The position numbers and the translations under genes were made by a program. Below are positions 15,578-23,078 of a stretch of 34,249 nt of DNA, piece after piece. The stretch's first letter is position 1, and each line of letters starts with the position of its first letter. Below the pieces are notes generated by a model. It was given only the letters and a program-made list of their open reading frames with translations. It was not told where the DNA came from and did no database searches. Location of the stretch: assembly GCA_051745395.1 (NCBI GenBank), contig JBNJEA010000015.1, positions 1 to 34,249 on the forward strand, read 5' to 3'. Source of the DNA: JBNJEA01 sp051745395 (GTDB taxonomy: Bacteria; Desulfobacterota; Desulfobacteria; Desulfobacterales; Desulfosalsimonadaceae).

Positions 15578-17008
15578 TCAGTGCGTGACCCCATCCGCCT
15601 CCGTTTCAACGGTGCGCAACTGCGCAACGATTTCTTCCATGCCCGTACTGCGCGAGCCCTTGACCAGCACCCAGTCGCCGCTTTCCAGGCGGCTGGCGAG
15701 GTCCTTGACAATGTCGTCGCGGGTTCCCACGAAAATATTATTGCCGGCCATGCCGCCGGCCCGCGCCCCCTGGGCCACCCGGGCGGCAAATTCACCGGTA
15801 AGGTAAAGCCGGGTAATGCCCTGGCTGGCGGCGATTTCGCCGATTTCTTCATGATGGCGGGCCGCAGCATCGCCGAGTTCCAGCATGTCCCCGGCCACCA
15901 GAATGCCCCGTTTTTTTCCGGTCAAGCCCGCCAGCGTGGATATGGCCGCGGCCATGGAGCCGGGATTCGCGTTGTAGGTGTCGTCGATTAAATAGGCGCC
16001 CTGACCGGTTTCATAAATGGCCATCCGGCCCTTGACCGCAGAGAAGCTTTCCAGGCCCGTCTTGATTTCTTCCGGACCGATGCCGAGCTGATGCGCCGCC
16101 GATGCGGCCGCCAATGCATTGTAGGTCATAAAGCCTCCATAAACGTGTAAGGTGATGGCAATGGTCGAATCCGGCAGGATCAGATCGAAACCAATGGTGC
16201 CGTCTTCCTGACGAATCCGGCCGGCCCGGATTTGGGCCGGATTTTGGGTACCAAACAAGACCGTCCGGGTTTTCGCTTTTGCCTGAAGTGCCAACACATT
16301 GGAGTCATCGGCATTTAAAACCGTCGCGCCTTCAGGATCGATGTGTTCCAGCAACTCGCCCTTGGCCGCCGCCACGGTTTCCAAATCGCCGAGCCCCGCC
16401 AGGTGTGCCGGGCCGACATTGGTGATCACGCCGATATCGGGCCGGCATATGGCCGAGAGGCGGCCGATTTCACCCGGATGATTCATCCCCAGCTCCAGCA
16501 CGGCCAATTCATGGGTCGGCTCCAATTGCAGCAGGGTCAAGGGCATTCCGATTTCATTGTTCAAATTGCCCGACGTGGCCAGGGTCGAAAATCGCCGGCG
16601 GCAAATGGCGGCCGTCATTTCCTTGGTGGTGGTTTTGCCGTTGGAGCCGGTAATGGCGATTACCGGGACCCCGGCCCTTTTCCGGTTGTATGCCGCCAGA
16701 GCGCCCAAGGCGCTGATGGTATCGCCGACCGCGATGCAGTTGACCCCTTGTTCGCGCCAGTTGCCAAGGGGCAGATCGCCGGCTTTATTCCGGTCGACGA
16801 TCACGCACCGTCCGCCCTTTCCGATTACATCGGCGGCAAAATCATGGGCGTCAAACCGCTGGCCGCAGATGGCCACAAAGACATCGTTTTCTCCCGAGCG
16901 ACGCGAATCGGTGGCAATGGTGGCAAACCGCCCTTGGCCGGCGCCGCTCATCAGTTCGCCGCCGGTGGCCGACAGCAAATCGTTAATTGTCCATGGAATC
17001 GGTGCCAT
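15578..17008 (-). CDS. murF: UDP-MurNAc-tripeptide-D-alanyl-D-alanine ligase MurF
   Basis: ATP-dependent ligase that adds D-Ala-D-Ala to UDP-MurNAc-tripeptide, the last cytoplasmic peptide step. The 476 residues have the MurF-type N-terminal domain with TDSRRSGENDVFVAI (33-47), the P-loop GSNGKTTT (121-128), GNLNNEIGMPLTLL, and ELGMNHPGEI, where MurD/E-type enzymes read differently. DDTYNANPGSM and LGDMLELG-type segments lie in the C-terminal half. The start at 17008 overlaps the end of murE by 26 bases, an unusually long overlap for this operon, with GGGATGA upstream. Its stop codon directly abuts the repeat array. The D-Ala-D-Ala ligase gene that supplies its substrate is not in the window. 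Confidence 0.98.
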   Translation of the reverse strand: MAPIPWTINDLLSATGGELMSGAGQGRFATIATDSRRSGENDVFVAICGQRFDAHDFAADVIGKGGRCVIVDRNKAGDLPLGNWREQGVNCIAVGDTISALGALAAYNRKRAGVPVIAITGSNGKTTTKEMTAAICRRRFSTLATSGNLNNEIGMPLTLLQLEPTHELAVLELGMNHPGEIGRLSAICRPDIGVITNVGPAHLAGLGDLETVAAAKGELLEHIDPEGATVLNADDSNVLALQAKAKTRTVLFGTQNPAQIRAGRIRQEDGTIGFDLILPDSTIAITLHVYGGFMTYNALAAASAAHQLGIGPEEIKTGLESFSAVKGRMAIYETGQGAYLIDDTYNANPGSMAAAISTLAGLTGKKRGILVAGDMLELGDAAARHHEEIGEIAASQGITRLYLTGEFAARVAQGARAGGMAGNNIFVGTRDDIVKDLASRLESGDWVLVKGSRSTGMEEIVAQLRTVETEADGVTH

Positions 17009-18542
17009 TTTTAATCATCCCGTAGGCGGCAAGCGCCTTTTGCGCCGCCGCCCGGTCGTCAAAAGCGATGGTCTGCCGGCCGAGAATCTGATACGTTTCG
17101 TGCCCCTTGCCGGCGATCAGTACCGCATCGCCGGCCGCGGAAACCCGGATGCCGCAATCAATGGCGCCGGCGCGGTCGGCGTCGACCACAAAGCTGCCGG
17201 AAACAAAGTGGGTATCGATGGCCGCCGGATCGATCCGGCGGGTGGTGATTTCGCCCACACCGGCCACGATATCGTCGATGATCTGCTGTTTTGCCTCGGT
17301 GCGGGGATTGTCCGAGGTTACGATCACCAGATCGGCATGCCGGGCGGCGATTTCGCCCATCTGCGGCCGTTTGCCCCGGTCCCGGTCGCCGCCGCAGCCG
17401 AAAATACAAATCAGCCGACCCGGGACAATGGCCCGGAGGGCGGTCAGCACATTTTCCAGCGCGGCCGGGGTGTGGGAAAAATCCACAAACACATGCCGCC
17501 GGGCATTGTTGGCCACCGGCTCCAGACGGCCCGGCACGCTGTCAAAGCTCTCGATACCGGCCCGGATGGTTTCCGGGGCCACGTGTAATGCCGCAGCCGC
17601 CCCGGCGGCACACAAAATATTTTCCAGGTTAAACGGCCCGACCAGTGGCGAATGGAACAAAAATTCAGCGTCCGGCAGATGCATGCGACCGGAAATGCCG
17701 GTTTCGTCGAAGCCAGGCGCCGATGCCCGGACCCGACAGTTTTCATCGCTGCCCACCGTGAGCACGGCGGCGCCTTCCAGTTGCCGGGCCAGGGCGCGTC
17801 CTTTTTCGTCGTGGCAGTTGATCACGGCTGCCGGTTTCTGCGGGGGCCGGCAATGGAGACAATCGGTAAAAAACCGCTGCTTGGCCGCCCAGTACGCCTC
17901 CATATCCCCGTGAAAATCGAGATGATCCTGGCTGAGATTGGTAAACACCCCCACATCGAAACGGCATTCACGCACCCGATCCAGAACCACTCCGTGGGAT
18001 GAGACCTCCATGATCACGTGGGTGACCCCGGCATCCGCCATTTCCGATAACACCCGCTGCAAGTCCGGCGCCTCCGGGGTTGTCAGCCCGCCCGGAAACG
18101 TCTTTGCCCCGTAATGATAGTTGACCGTGCCGATGACCCCCGTTTTTACCCCCTGCTGTTTCAGAATGCTTTCCAGCAGATAGGCCACGGTGGTCTTGCC
18201 GTTGGTGCCGGTGATGCCGATGAGCGTAATGCGCTCAGACGGCCGGCCGTAAAACGCGGCGGCCATCTCGGCCATTGCCCGGCGGGTATCGACGACTTCG
18301 ATGGCCGGGACCCCGGCGGAAACCGGCCGGTCGACCACCACGGCGGCCGCGCCGCGGTCGACAGCATCGGCGATATAATCGTGGCCATCGGCAAAATGGC
18401 CGGTAAGGGCAACAAATACGCCCCCCGGCCGGACCTGGTCGGACCGGAAATAAATTCCGGTAATATCGGATACGGCCGTTTCAGCCCACCCGGCCGGTGT
18501 TGGCTTGTCGGCAATGGCGTCTATGAGGATTTCGAGTTTCAT
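16983..18542 (-). CDS. murE: UDP-MurNAc-L-Ala-D-Glu: meso-diaminopimelate ligase MurE
   Basis: Adds the third stem-peptide residue. The 519 residues carry the substrate-binding TGIYFRSDQVRPG region (28-40), the ATP P-loop TGTNGKTT (111-118), and EVSSHGV in the central domain. The third-residue selector DNPR lies at 411-414 (in SDNPRTE); DNPR is the signature of meso-diaminopimelate-adding enzymes, while lysine-adding enzymes differ. GKGHE is present near the C-terminus. The cell wall is therefore predicted to be of the Gram-negative mDAP type. The ATG overlaps the ftsI stop as ATGA. It is slightly longer than the E. coli enzyme, with an extra C-terminal tail. Confidence 0.98.
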   Translation of the reverse strand: MKLEILIDAIADKPTPAGWAETAVSDITGIYFRSDQVRPGGVFVALTGHFADGHDYIADAVDRGAAAVVVDRPVSAGVPAIEVVDTRRAMAEMAAAFYGRPSERITLIGITGTNGKTTVAYLLESILKQQGVKTGVIGTVNYHYGAKTFPGGLTTPEAPDLQRVLSEMADAGVTHVIMEVSSHGVVLDRVRECRFDVGVFTNLSQDHLDFHGDMEAYWAAKQRFFTDCLHCRPPQKPAAVINCHDEKGRALARQLEGAAVLTVGSDENCRVRASAPGFDETGISGRMHLPDAEFLFHSPLVGPFNLENILCAAGAAAALHVAPETIRAGIESFDSVPGRLEPVANNARRHVFVDFSHTPAALENVLTALRAIVPGRLICIFGCGGDRDRGKRPQMGEIAARHADLVIVTSDNPRTEAKQQIIDDIVAGVGEITTRRIDPAAIDTHFVSGSFVVDADRAGAIDCGIRVSAAGDAVLIAGKGHETYQILGRQTIAFDDRAAAQKALAAYGMIKNGTDSMDN

Positions 18543-20287
18543 GCCGGCAGATCGCCTCCTTTTTCCGTGGCAGTTTGCGGCGACTCAACAGGCGATACAT
18601 CCATATAGTTGAAACTTTCCCGAATAATTTCCCGGAATGCGGGTGCGGCCACGACACCGCCGTAGTGGCTGCCGTGCGGGGCTTTTACAACGACGAGCAC
18701 GGCCAGTTCCGGGGCTCGTGCCGGGGCAAATCCCATAAACAGCGCATTATAATCACAGTTTTGATAGGTCCCGTCGGAATTGATAATCTGGGCCGTTCCG
18801 GTCTTGCCGCAGACCGAATATCCCGCCGGCGCCGCCTGGGGGCCGGTGCCGTCCGCGTCGGTAACCGAGCGCATCATGATCCGTACCTTTTCGGCAATGG
18901 CCGGGGAAGTGGCCTGCCGCCGCACTTCCGGGGCAAATCGCTTTAAGGTGCTGCCATCGGGATTTTTGACCGCCCTGACGATACGGGGCTTCATCAACAC
19001 GCCGTCATTGGCGATGGCCGACAACGCCGTGATCAACTGAACCGCAGAGACCGAAACCCCCTGGCCGAAGGCGATGGTGGCATGATCGATTTTGCGCCAG
19101 GACTGCCAGTGACGAAGCCGGCCGGCCGCCTCGCCCGGAAAGTCAATGCCCGTTTTTTCGCCGAACCCGAAATTGCGCAATGTATCGTAAAGGATTTGCG
19201 GACCGATCCGGTCGGCGATTTTGGCCGCCCCGATGTTGCTGGAGTATTTGATCACCTCGTGCAGGGTCAGCAGCTCATGGGGGTGGGGGTCATGGATGGT
19301 ATTGGCGGCCACTTTGTATTGGCCGTCTTCACAATCCACCACCGTCTGCGGCCTGCATTGCCCGGAGGCCAGGGCCGCGGCGGCCGTAAAAACCTTCATG
19401 GTTGAACCGGGCTCAAAGGAATTGGTGATGACCCGGTTGCGCCAGGCATTGCGGGGAGAAAGACTGTAATTGTTCGGATTGAATGCCGGATAATGGGCGA
19501 TGGCCCGGATGGCGCCGGTATCCGGCACCATCACCACGGCCATAGCCGATTTGGCCCGGTATTTGAACACCGCTTTTTCCAGGGCATTTTCCGCTATATA
19601 TTGAATATTGGCATCCAGGGTAAGGACAACGTTTTTGCCCCGGGTTGGGGGCGACTGTGCGGCGGAGCGTTGAAAGATCCGGCCCAGCGCATCCTTGATA
19701 ATGGTCTGCTCGCCCCTGCCGCCCTTGAGATAATCGTCATAATAGTATTCCAGCCCTTCCAGCCCATTGCCGTCGACACCGGCAAAGCCGAGCACCTGGC
19801 CCGCCAGGGTCTTGTTGGGATAGACCCGGCAGAAACTGTCCATGATCTCAAGGCCGTCGGGCACGGCCCGGCTAAGGGGATCGGCCTTATCCGGCGCAAC
19901 GTCGCGCTTGACCCAGACAAAGGTTTTGTCCGAGGCCAAGCGGTCGGCCAGCGCCCCGGTTTCAACGGCAATGATTTCGCCAATGGCCCGGGCGGTTTTT
20001 TTCGGGTTCTGTATCTGCTCCGGATGCGCGCCGACAGAGATGACATCGGTGCTCACCACCATTTCCCGGGATTTGACATCGTAGATCGTACCGCGCTTGC
20101 CCCGGTTTTCCACGGCCCGGCAATACTCCGAAGAAGCGCGCTGCGACAGGTCGTTTTCCGCAATCACCTGGAGGTAGGCGGCTTTTAAGCCGATGACCAT
20201 GAAACAAAACGTAAACACGACCCCGACGATCGTAATCCGCCGATTGCGATTGGCGATTTGCTGTTTTTCCCGGGCGTTTGTATTCAT
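18539..20287 (-). CDS. ftsI: Septal peptidoglycan transpeptidase FtsI (PBP3, class B)
   Basis: Bitopic class B penicillin-binding protein that cross-links septal peptidoglycan with FtsW. The 582 residues comprise a short basic cytoplasmic tail, one membrane helix (about 18-38), the pedestal domain (RGTIYD, 65-70), and the transpeptidase domain with all three catalytic motifs: S295-T-M-K298 (serine nucleophile), S349-S-N351 and K495-T-G-T498. No PASTA domain follows, which separates it from sporulation or Gram-positive type homologues. The start overlaps the ftsL stop as ATGA. The cytoplasmic tail would sit near FtsW and FtsL partners. Confidence 0.97.
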   Translation of the reverse strand: MNTNAREKQQIANRNRRITIVGVVFTFCFMVIGLKAAYLQVIAENDLSQRASSEYCRAVENRGKRGTIYDVKSREMVVSTDVISVGAHPEQIQNPKKTARAIGEIIAVETGALADRLASDKTFVWVKRDVAPDKADPLSRAVPDGLEIMDSFCRVYPNKTLAGQVLGFAGVDGNGLEGLEYYYDDYLKGGRGEQTIIKDALGRIFQRSAAQSPPTRGKNVVLTLDANIQYIAENALEKAVFKYRAKSAMAVVMVPDTGAIRAIAHYPAFNPNNYSLSPRNAWRNRVITNSFEPGSTMKVFTAAAALASGQCRPQTVVDCEDGQYKVAANTIHDPHPHELLTLHEVIKYSSNIGAAKIADRIGPQILYDTLRNFGFGEKTGIDFPGEAAGRLRHWQSWRKIDHATIAFGQGVSVSAVQLITALSAIANDGVLMKPRIVRAVKNPDGSTLKRFAPEVRRQATSPAIAEKVRIMMRSVTDADGTGPQAAPAGYSVCGKTGTAQIINSDGTYQNCDYNALFMGFAPARAPELAVLVVVKAPHGSHYGGVVAAPAFREIIRESFNYMDVSPVESPQTATEKGGDLPA

Positions 20288-20598
20288 GGCAAAATTATGA
20301 CCTGCTCGGGTGACGGTGTGATCAGCTCGAGCTGATTTTTCGCATACTGGCCCAGCGCCTGCGGCGAGGTCAGCCGGACCCGCTCGATCTGCAGTTTTTT
20401 CTGCAAGGTCCGCAAATCCGTTTGCCGGGCACGGGCCTGTTCGATTTCATAGCCGGTTCGCCGGCACTGCACCCCGCACCAGGTATCGAAAAACACTTCG
20501 GCCATGAAAATGAGCATCAAGGTCATGCAAATGGCCGCAAACTTCGGGGTCCAGAGGGTTTCGCCGCGTTTTTTGTTTTTCTGAGTCCCTTCCACCAC
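20284..20598 (-). CDS. ftsL: Cell division protein FtsL
   Basis: Small bitopic divisome protein of 104 residues. A basic cytoplasmic segment precedes a single membrane helix (about 18-38, FAAICMTLMLIFMAEVFF), followed by a periplasmic coiled coil rich in E, Q, R and L (about 48-75). FtsL sequences are poorly conserved; the assignment rests on size, topology and position between rsmH and ftsI. The start is a GTG at 20598 with AAGGA about eight bases upstream; a second GTG immediately follows. Its stop overlaps ftsI by four bases. Cysteines at about 41 and 45, just after the membrane helix, are a local oddity. Confidence 0.88.
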   Translation of the reverse strand: MVEGTQKNKKRGETLWTPKFAAICMTLMLIFMAEVFFDTWCGVQCRRTGYEIEQARARQTDLRTLQKKLQIERVRLTSPQALGQYAKNQLELITPSPEQVIILP

Positions 20599-20610
20599 GA
20601 CGTTTTTCCT

Positions 20611-21561
20611 TTATCCGGTTGCCGGCAGTTTTTCCGCCGCGCGCAGCACGGCGCTTCTGGCCATGGGATTTTGCCGGATTTCGTCAGGGCCCGGGCGCTG
20701 CGGTTTTCGGGTTAACAAGCGGATTTGCGGACTTTGCCCGCAGACGCAAGATGGAAAATCCTTGGGGCATTTGCAACCTTTTTCCAGATCTTTCAGGCGA
20801 TGTTTTACAATCCGGTCTTCCAGGGAGTGAAAGGCGATGACGCAAAGCCTGCCGCCGGGGTTTAACAGCCCGACCGCTTCGTTCATGAAGGTTTCGAGCA
20901 CTTCGAGTTCCCGGTTGACCGCGATGCGAAGCGCCATGAATACCCGGGTGGCCGGATGAATCTTCTGCCGCGCCGCCGAGGCTTTCGGGACGGCCTCGCG
21001 GATGAGCTCCACGAGCCGGCCGGTGGTATCCACCGGTGCCTGCCGGCGCGCCTCGACGATCCGGCGGGCGATTTTTCGGGCCCAGCGTTCTTCCCCGTAC
21101 TGCCGGAAAATGGTTTCCAGCCGGCCGGCATCGGCGGTGTTTACAATTTCGGCTGCCGTTGTGGGACCGTCTTCATCCATCCGCATGTCCAGCGGTTCAT
21201 CGGCGGCAAAGGAAAACCCCCGCCCCGAGGATTCGATCTGGTACAATGAAAGGCCCAGATCCACGAGAATGCCATCGACGCCGACGATATCGAGTTGCGA
21301 GACGATCTCCGGAAGATGGACAAAATTATCATGCAGCAGGCAGATGTTTGAAGCATGCGGATGCAGGACCTGCCGGGCGTTTTCAATGGCGGCCCGGTCC
21401 TGGTCGATACCGATCAATAAGCCGTCGGGTAAAATTTTTTCAACAATGGCACCGGCATGCCCGGCCCCGCCGAGCGTACAGTCGACAATGCAGCCGCCGG
21501 GCTGGCAGTTGAGTGCCGACAGTACCTCCGCGCACATGACCGGAATATGGCGATATGACAT
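20611..21561 (-). CDS. rsmH: 16S rRNA (cytosine(1402)-N(4))-methyltransferase RsmH
   Basis: S-adenosylmethionine-dependent enzyme (formerly MraW) that methylates the N4 of C1402 of 16S rRNA in the decoding centre. The 316 residues contain HIPVM (5-9), the SAM-binding TLGGAGH (29-35) and GIDQD (51-55), DLGLSLYQI, the GRGFSF/PLDMRMD block, KIHPATRVFMALRIAVN, and the C-terminal FHSLEDRIVK, all hallmark motifs. A cysteine-rich stretch follows (GCKCPKDFPSCVCG), as in many homologues. The ATG is three bases after the mraZ stop, consistent with the ancestral mraZ-rsmH-ftsL-ftsI order. Confidence 0.98.
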   Translation of the reverse strand: MSYRHIPVMCAEVLSALNCQPGGCIVDCTLGGAGHAGAIVEKILPDGLLIGIDQDRAAIENARQVLHPHASNICLLHDNFVHLPEIVSQLDIVGVDGILVDLGLSLYQIESSGRGFSFAADEPLDMRMDEDGPTTAAEIVNTADAGRLETIFRQYGEERWARKIARRIVEARRQAPVDTTGRLVELIREAVPKASAARQKIHPATRVFMALRIAVNRELEVLETFMNEAVGLLNPGGRLCVIAFHSLEDRIVKHRLKDLEKGCKCPKDFPSCVCGQSPQIRLLTRKPQRPGPDEIRQNPMARSAVLRAAEKLPATG

Positions 21562-21564
21562 GCC

Positions 21565-22014
21565 TTACAGTCCCAGCTTGGCAATCTCGTTTGAAACCTC
21601 CGTATCCTGCAGATCCTCTTCTTCGAGCTTCCGGTTTTCTTCGTCCCAGTTGTCCCGGGACCAGATTTCAAAGTGGTCGAGGACCCCGACCATCACAATG
21701 TCTTTATTCAGGTTCGCGTATTGTCGAAGCGACTGGGGCACCAGGATACGGCCCTGCCGGTCGAGGGGACAATCCGAGGAGCCGCCGATAAACACGCGCC
21801 GGAACCGCCGCATGGCCCGGCTTTTTTCCGCCATCATCAAAATTTTCCGCTCCACTTCGGCCCACGTGGTATAGGGATAAGCCACCAGGCCGTTGTCCAT
21901 ACCGGACAGAATCAGCCCCTCCCCGCCGTTTTCGCGGACAAGCTCACGAAACCGCGTCGGAATGATGATACGGCCTTTCGAATCAATTGTATGAAATGAG
22001 CTCCCCCGAAACAT
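21565..22014 (-). CDS. mraZ: Transcriptional regulator MraZ
   Basis: Ring-forming DNA-binding protein that represses its own dcw promoter in E. coli. The 149 residues hold two tandem SpoVT/AbrB-like swapped-hairpin domains: DSKGRIIIPTRFREL (about 11-25) and DRQGRILVPQSLRQYA (about 84-99). Each has the D-x-x-G-R-I/L-x-x-P core that contacts DNA. The 149-residue length is normal. It is the first gene of the cluster. Its start lies a few bases beyond the GTGG repeats described separately (22020-22044), the expected target for autoregulation. The C-terminal tail is acidic. Confidence 0.98.
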   Translation of the reverse strand: MFRGSSFHTIDSKGRIIIPTRFRELVRENGGEGLILSGMDNGLVAYPYTTWAEVERKILMMAEKSRAMRRFRRVFIGGSSDCPLDRQGRILVPQSLRQYANLNKDIVMVGVLDHFEIWSRDNWDEENRKLEEEDLQDTEVSNEIAKLGL

Positions 22015-22019
22015 AAGCC

Positions 22020-22044
22020 CCCAGTCTTATCCACTTTGCACCAC
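22020..22044 (-). promoter_or_regulatory. MraZ operator: three direct repeats with 10-base period
   Basis: Read on the minus strand, the segment is GTGGT-N5-GTGGA-N5-CTGGG, at 22044-22040, 22034-22030 and 22024-22020. This is the architecture described for MraZ binding regions (GTGGG-like boxes separated by five bases, one helical turn apart). It lies between the predicted transcription start (near 22047) and the mraZ start codon at 22014, where a bound ring protein would block transcription. The third box is the weakest match. Confidence 0.75.
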
Positions 22045-22054
22045 TTTGTTTCTA

Positions 22055-22082
22055 AATCTACTAGAACAAAACGGTTTGTCAA
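22055..22082 (-). promoter_or_regulatory. Sigma70-type promoter of the dcw operon
   Basis: On the minus strand a perfect -35 TTGACA (22082-22077) is followed after 16 bases by TAGATT (22060-22055), a four-of-six -10 match. Transcription would start near 22047, just ahead of the GTGG boxes bound by MraZ. No other strong promoter was seen inside the fifteen-gene cluster, so this is probably the main dcw promoter. Confidence 0.65.
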
Positions 22083-22266
22083 GAAAAAAACCCGTTATTT
22101 AGTTCAATTTTTAAAATAATTCTAAATAGTAACTGGACTAATGAAGCTGTGGAGCAATGTGGAGCGCATTTTAAAACATACGGATTTTTTTCCCGGCCCC
22201 GCGGCCGAATTGCCGTCACTCCCCAACTCCGCCCGGCCAGGACTCCCCCTTGATACGTCTTGAGGC

Positions 22267-22295
22267 TTGACGGGGCAATCAATCGCCATTAAGAT
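22267..22295 (+). promoter_or_regulatory. Candidate promoter of the kinase-like gene and mrp operon
   Basis: TTGACG (22267-22272) and TAAGAT (22290-22295) are separated by the optimal 17 bases, five-of-six and four-of-six matches to the sigma70 boxes. The predicted start near 22302 leaves a leader of about 100 bases before the ATG at 22405. It is the best promoter-like pair upstream of the plus-strand operon. Confidence 0.5.
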
Positions 22296-22404
22296 GGGGT
22301 ATCGTTTTGATGCGGCAATGGCACGTTCAACGGACCCGGTCTGGTAACAATGGAGGAGAAGCGGTCTGCAACCCGGGAGAAGCACTCAACCCAAGGAGGC
22401 AATC

Positions 22405-23028
22405 ATGGCAGTGATAACGATAAACAGTGAATACAGAACCGGCAGTCAAAGGGTGGCCTCTGGCGTATCCGAAAAACTCGGCTTTGCCTATATCGGCGAC
22501 GCACTCGTCGCCGAAATCGCCAAGGAGCTCCATATTTCCAAAAATGAAGCCGATGCCTTCCGGAAGGCTTCGCAATCTTCGCTCATGCGGTATTTGGACC
22601 GCTACACCTGCTCCATTGTCCAGCGGGTGGTCGACCGGCAACACGGCTGCCTGGATGACGATACCTATTACAACAAAACCCGGGAACTGGTGGAAAAGAT
22701 CTATGACAACGAAAATGCCGTCATTCTCGGCTGGGGGGCGCAATGCATCCTGAAGTCCAAACCCGAGACCTTCCATGTGCTGTTGAAAAATGACGATGAG
22801 AAAAAAATCGAATCGCTCATGGCCGATCAGCAAATTACACGAAAAACCGCCGAGCAGATGATCAAAACCGAGGAAAACGACCGGAAAGCCTACATCAAGC
22901 ATTTCTTCCACGAAGACTGGATGGACTCGCGGCTCTATGACGTAATCATCGATATGGGCAAACACAGTGTTGCGGACGCAGTCCATATGATCTGCGACAA
23001 TGCCAAGCATCACCTGAAATCCGTCTAA
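22405..23028 (+). CDS. Cytidylate-kinase-like family protein with degenerate P-loop
   Basis: The 207-residue soluble protein resembles the bacterial cytidylate-kinase-like group (P-loop NMP-kinase fold, Pfam Cytidylate_kin2 type): an N-terminal VITIN strand and loop, a mid-region VILGWGAQCIL (family: V-I-V-G-R-G-A), and a C-terminal KHFFHEDWMDSRLYDVII matching the D-W-x-D-x-x-x-Y-D lid region. The phosphate-binding loop is unusual: where the family has G-S-G-G-R-E-I-A this protein reads R-T-G-S-Q-R-V-A (residues 11-18), and the R of G-R-G-A is W. Catalysis is therefore doubtful and a regulatory or ligand-sensing role is possible. AAGGAGG five bases upstream is a very strong ribosome binding site. 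It is 50 bases ahead of mrpA and probably co-transcribed. Confidence 0.8.
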   Translation: MAVITINSEYRTGSQRVASGVSEKLGFAYIGDALVAEIAKELHISKNEADAFRKASQSSLMRYLDRYTCSIVQRVVDRQHGCLDDDTYYNKTRELVEKIYDNENAVILGWGAQCILKSKPETFHVLLKNDDEKKIESLMADQQITRKTAEQMIKTEENDRKAYIKHFFHEDWMDSRLYDVIIDMGKHSVADAVHMICDNAKHHLKSV

Positions 23029-23078
23029 AGACGTTTTCCCCGGCGGCCCGATCCCCCCGACGCATTGGATGATCCGCG

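Larger units (their letters stand above)
22015..22404. other. Divergent regulatory region between mraZ and the Mrp-side operon
   Basis: This 390-base stretch separates two divergent transcription units. On the mraZ side it carries the dcw promoter and MraZ operator. The middle (22085-22150) is AT-rich compared with the flanking DNA. On the plus strand two GTGGA boxes with the same 10-base period occur at 22149-22153 and 22159-22163. A promoter candidate for the rightward operon lies at 22267-22295. No protein-coding frame in it is convincing. Confidence 0.6.

Noticed and set aside
15477..15806. Plus-strand open frame reading a repeated Tyr-Thr-Leu-Pro peptide through the right heptamer array
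   Set aside because: The apparent peptide repeat is simply the 7-base array translated, then continues antisense through murF; there is no ribosome binding site.
22185..22225. GC-rich palindromic stretch near 22195-22210 considered as a terminator
   Set aside because: The stem is only about five bases and no T-run follows it on either strand in the correct orientation.
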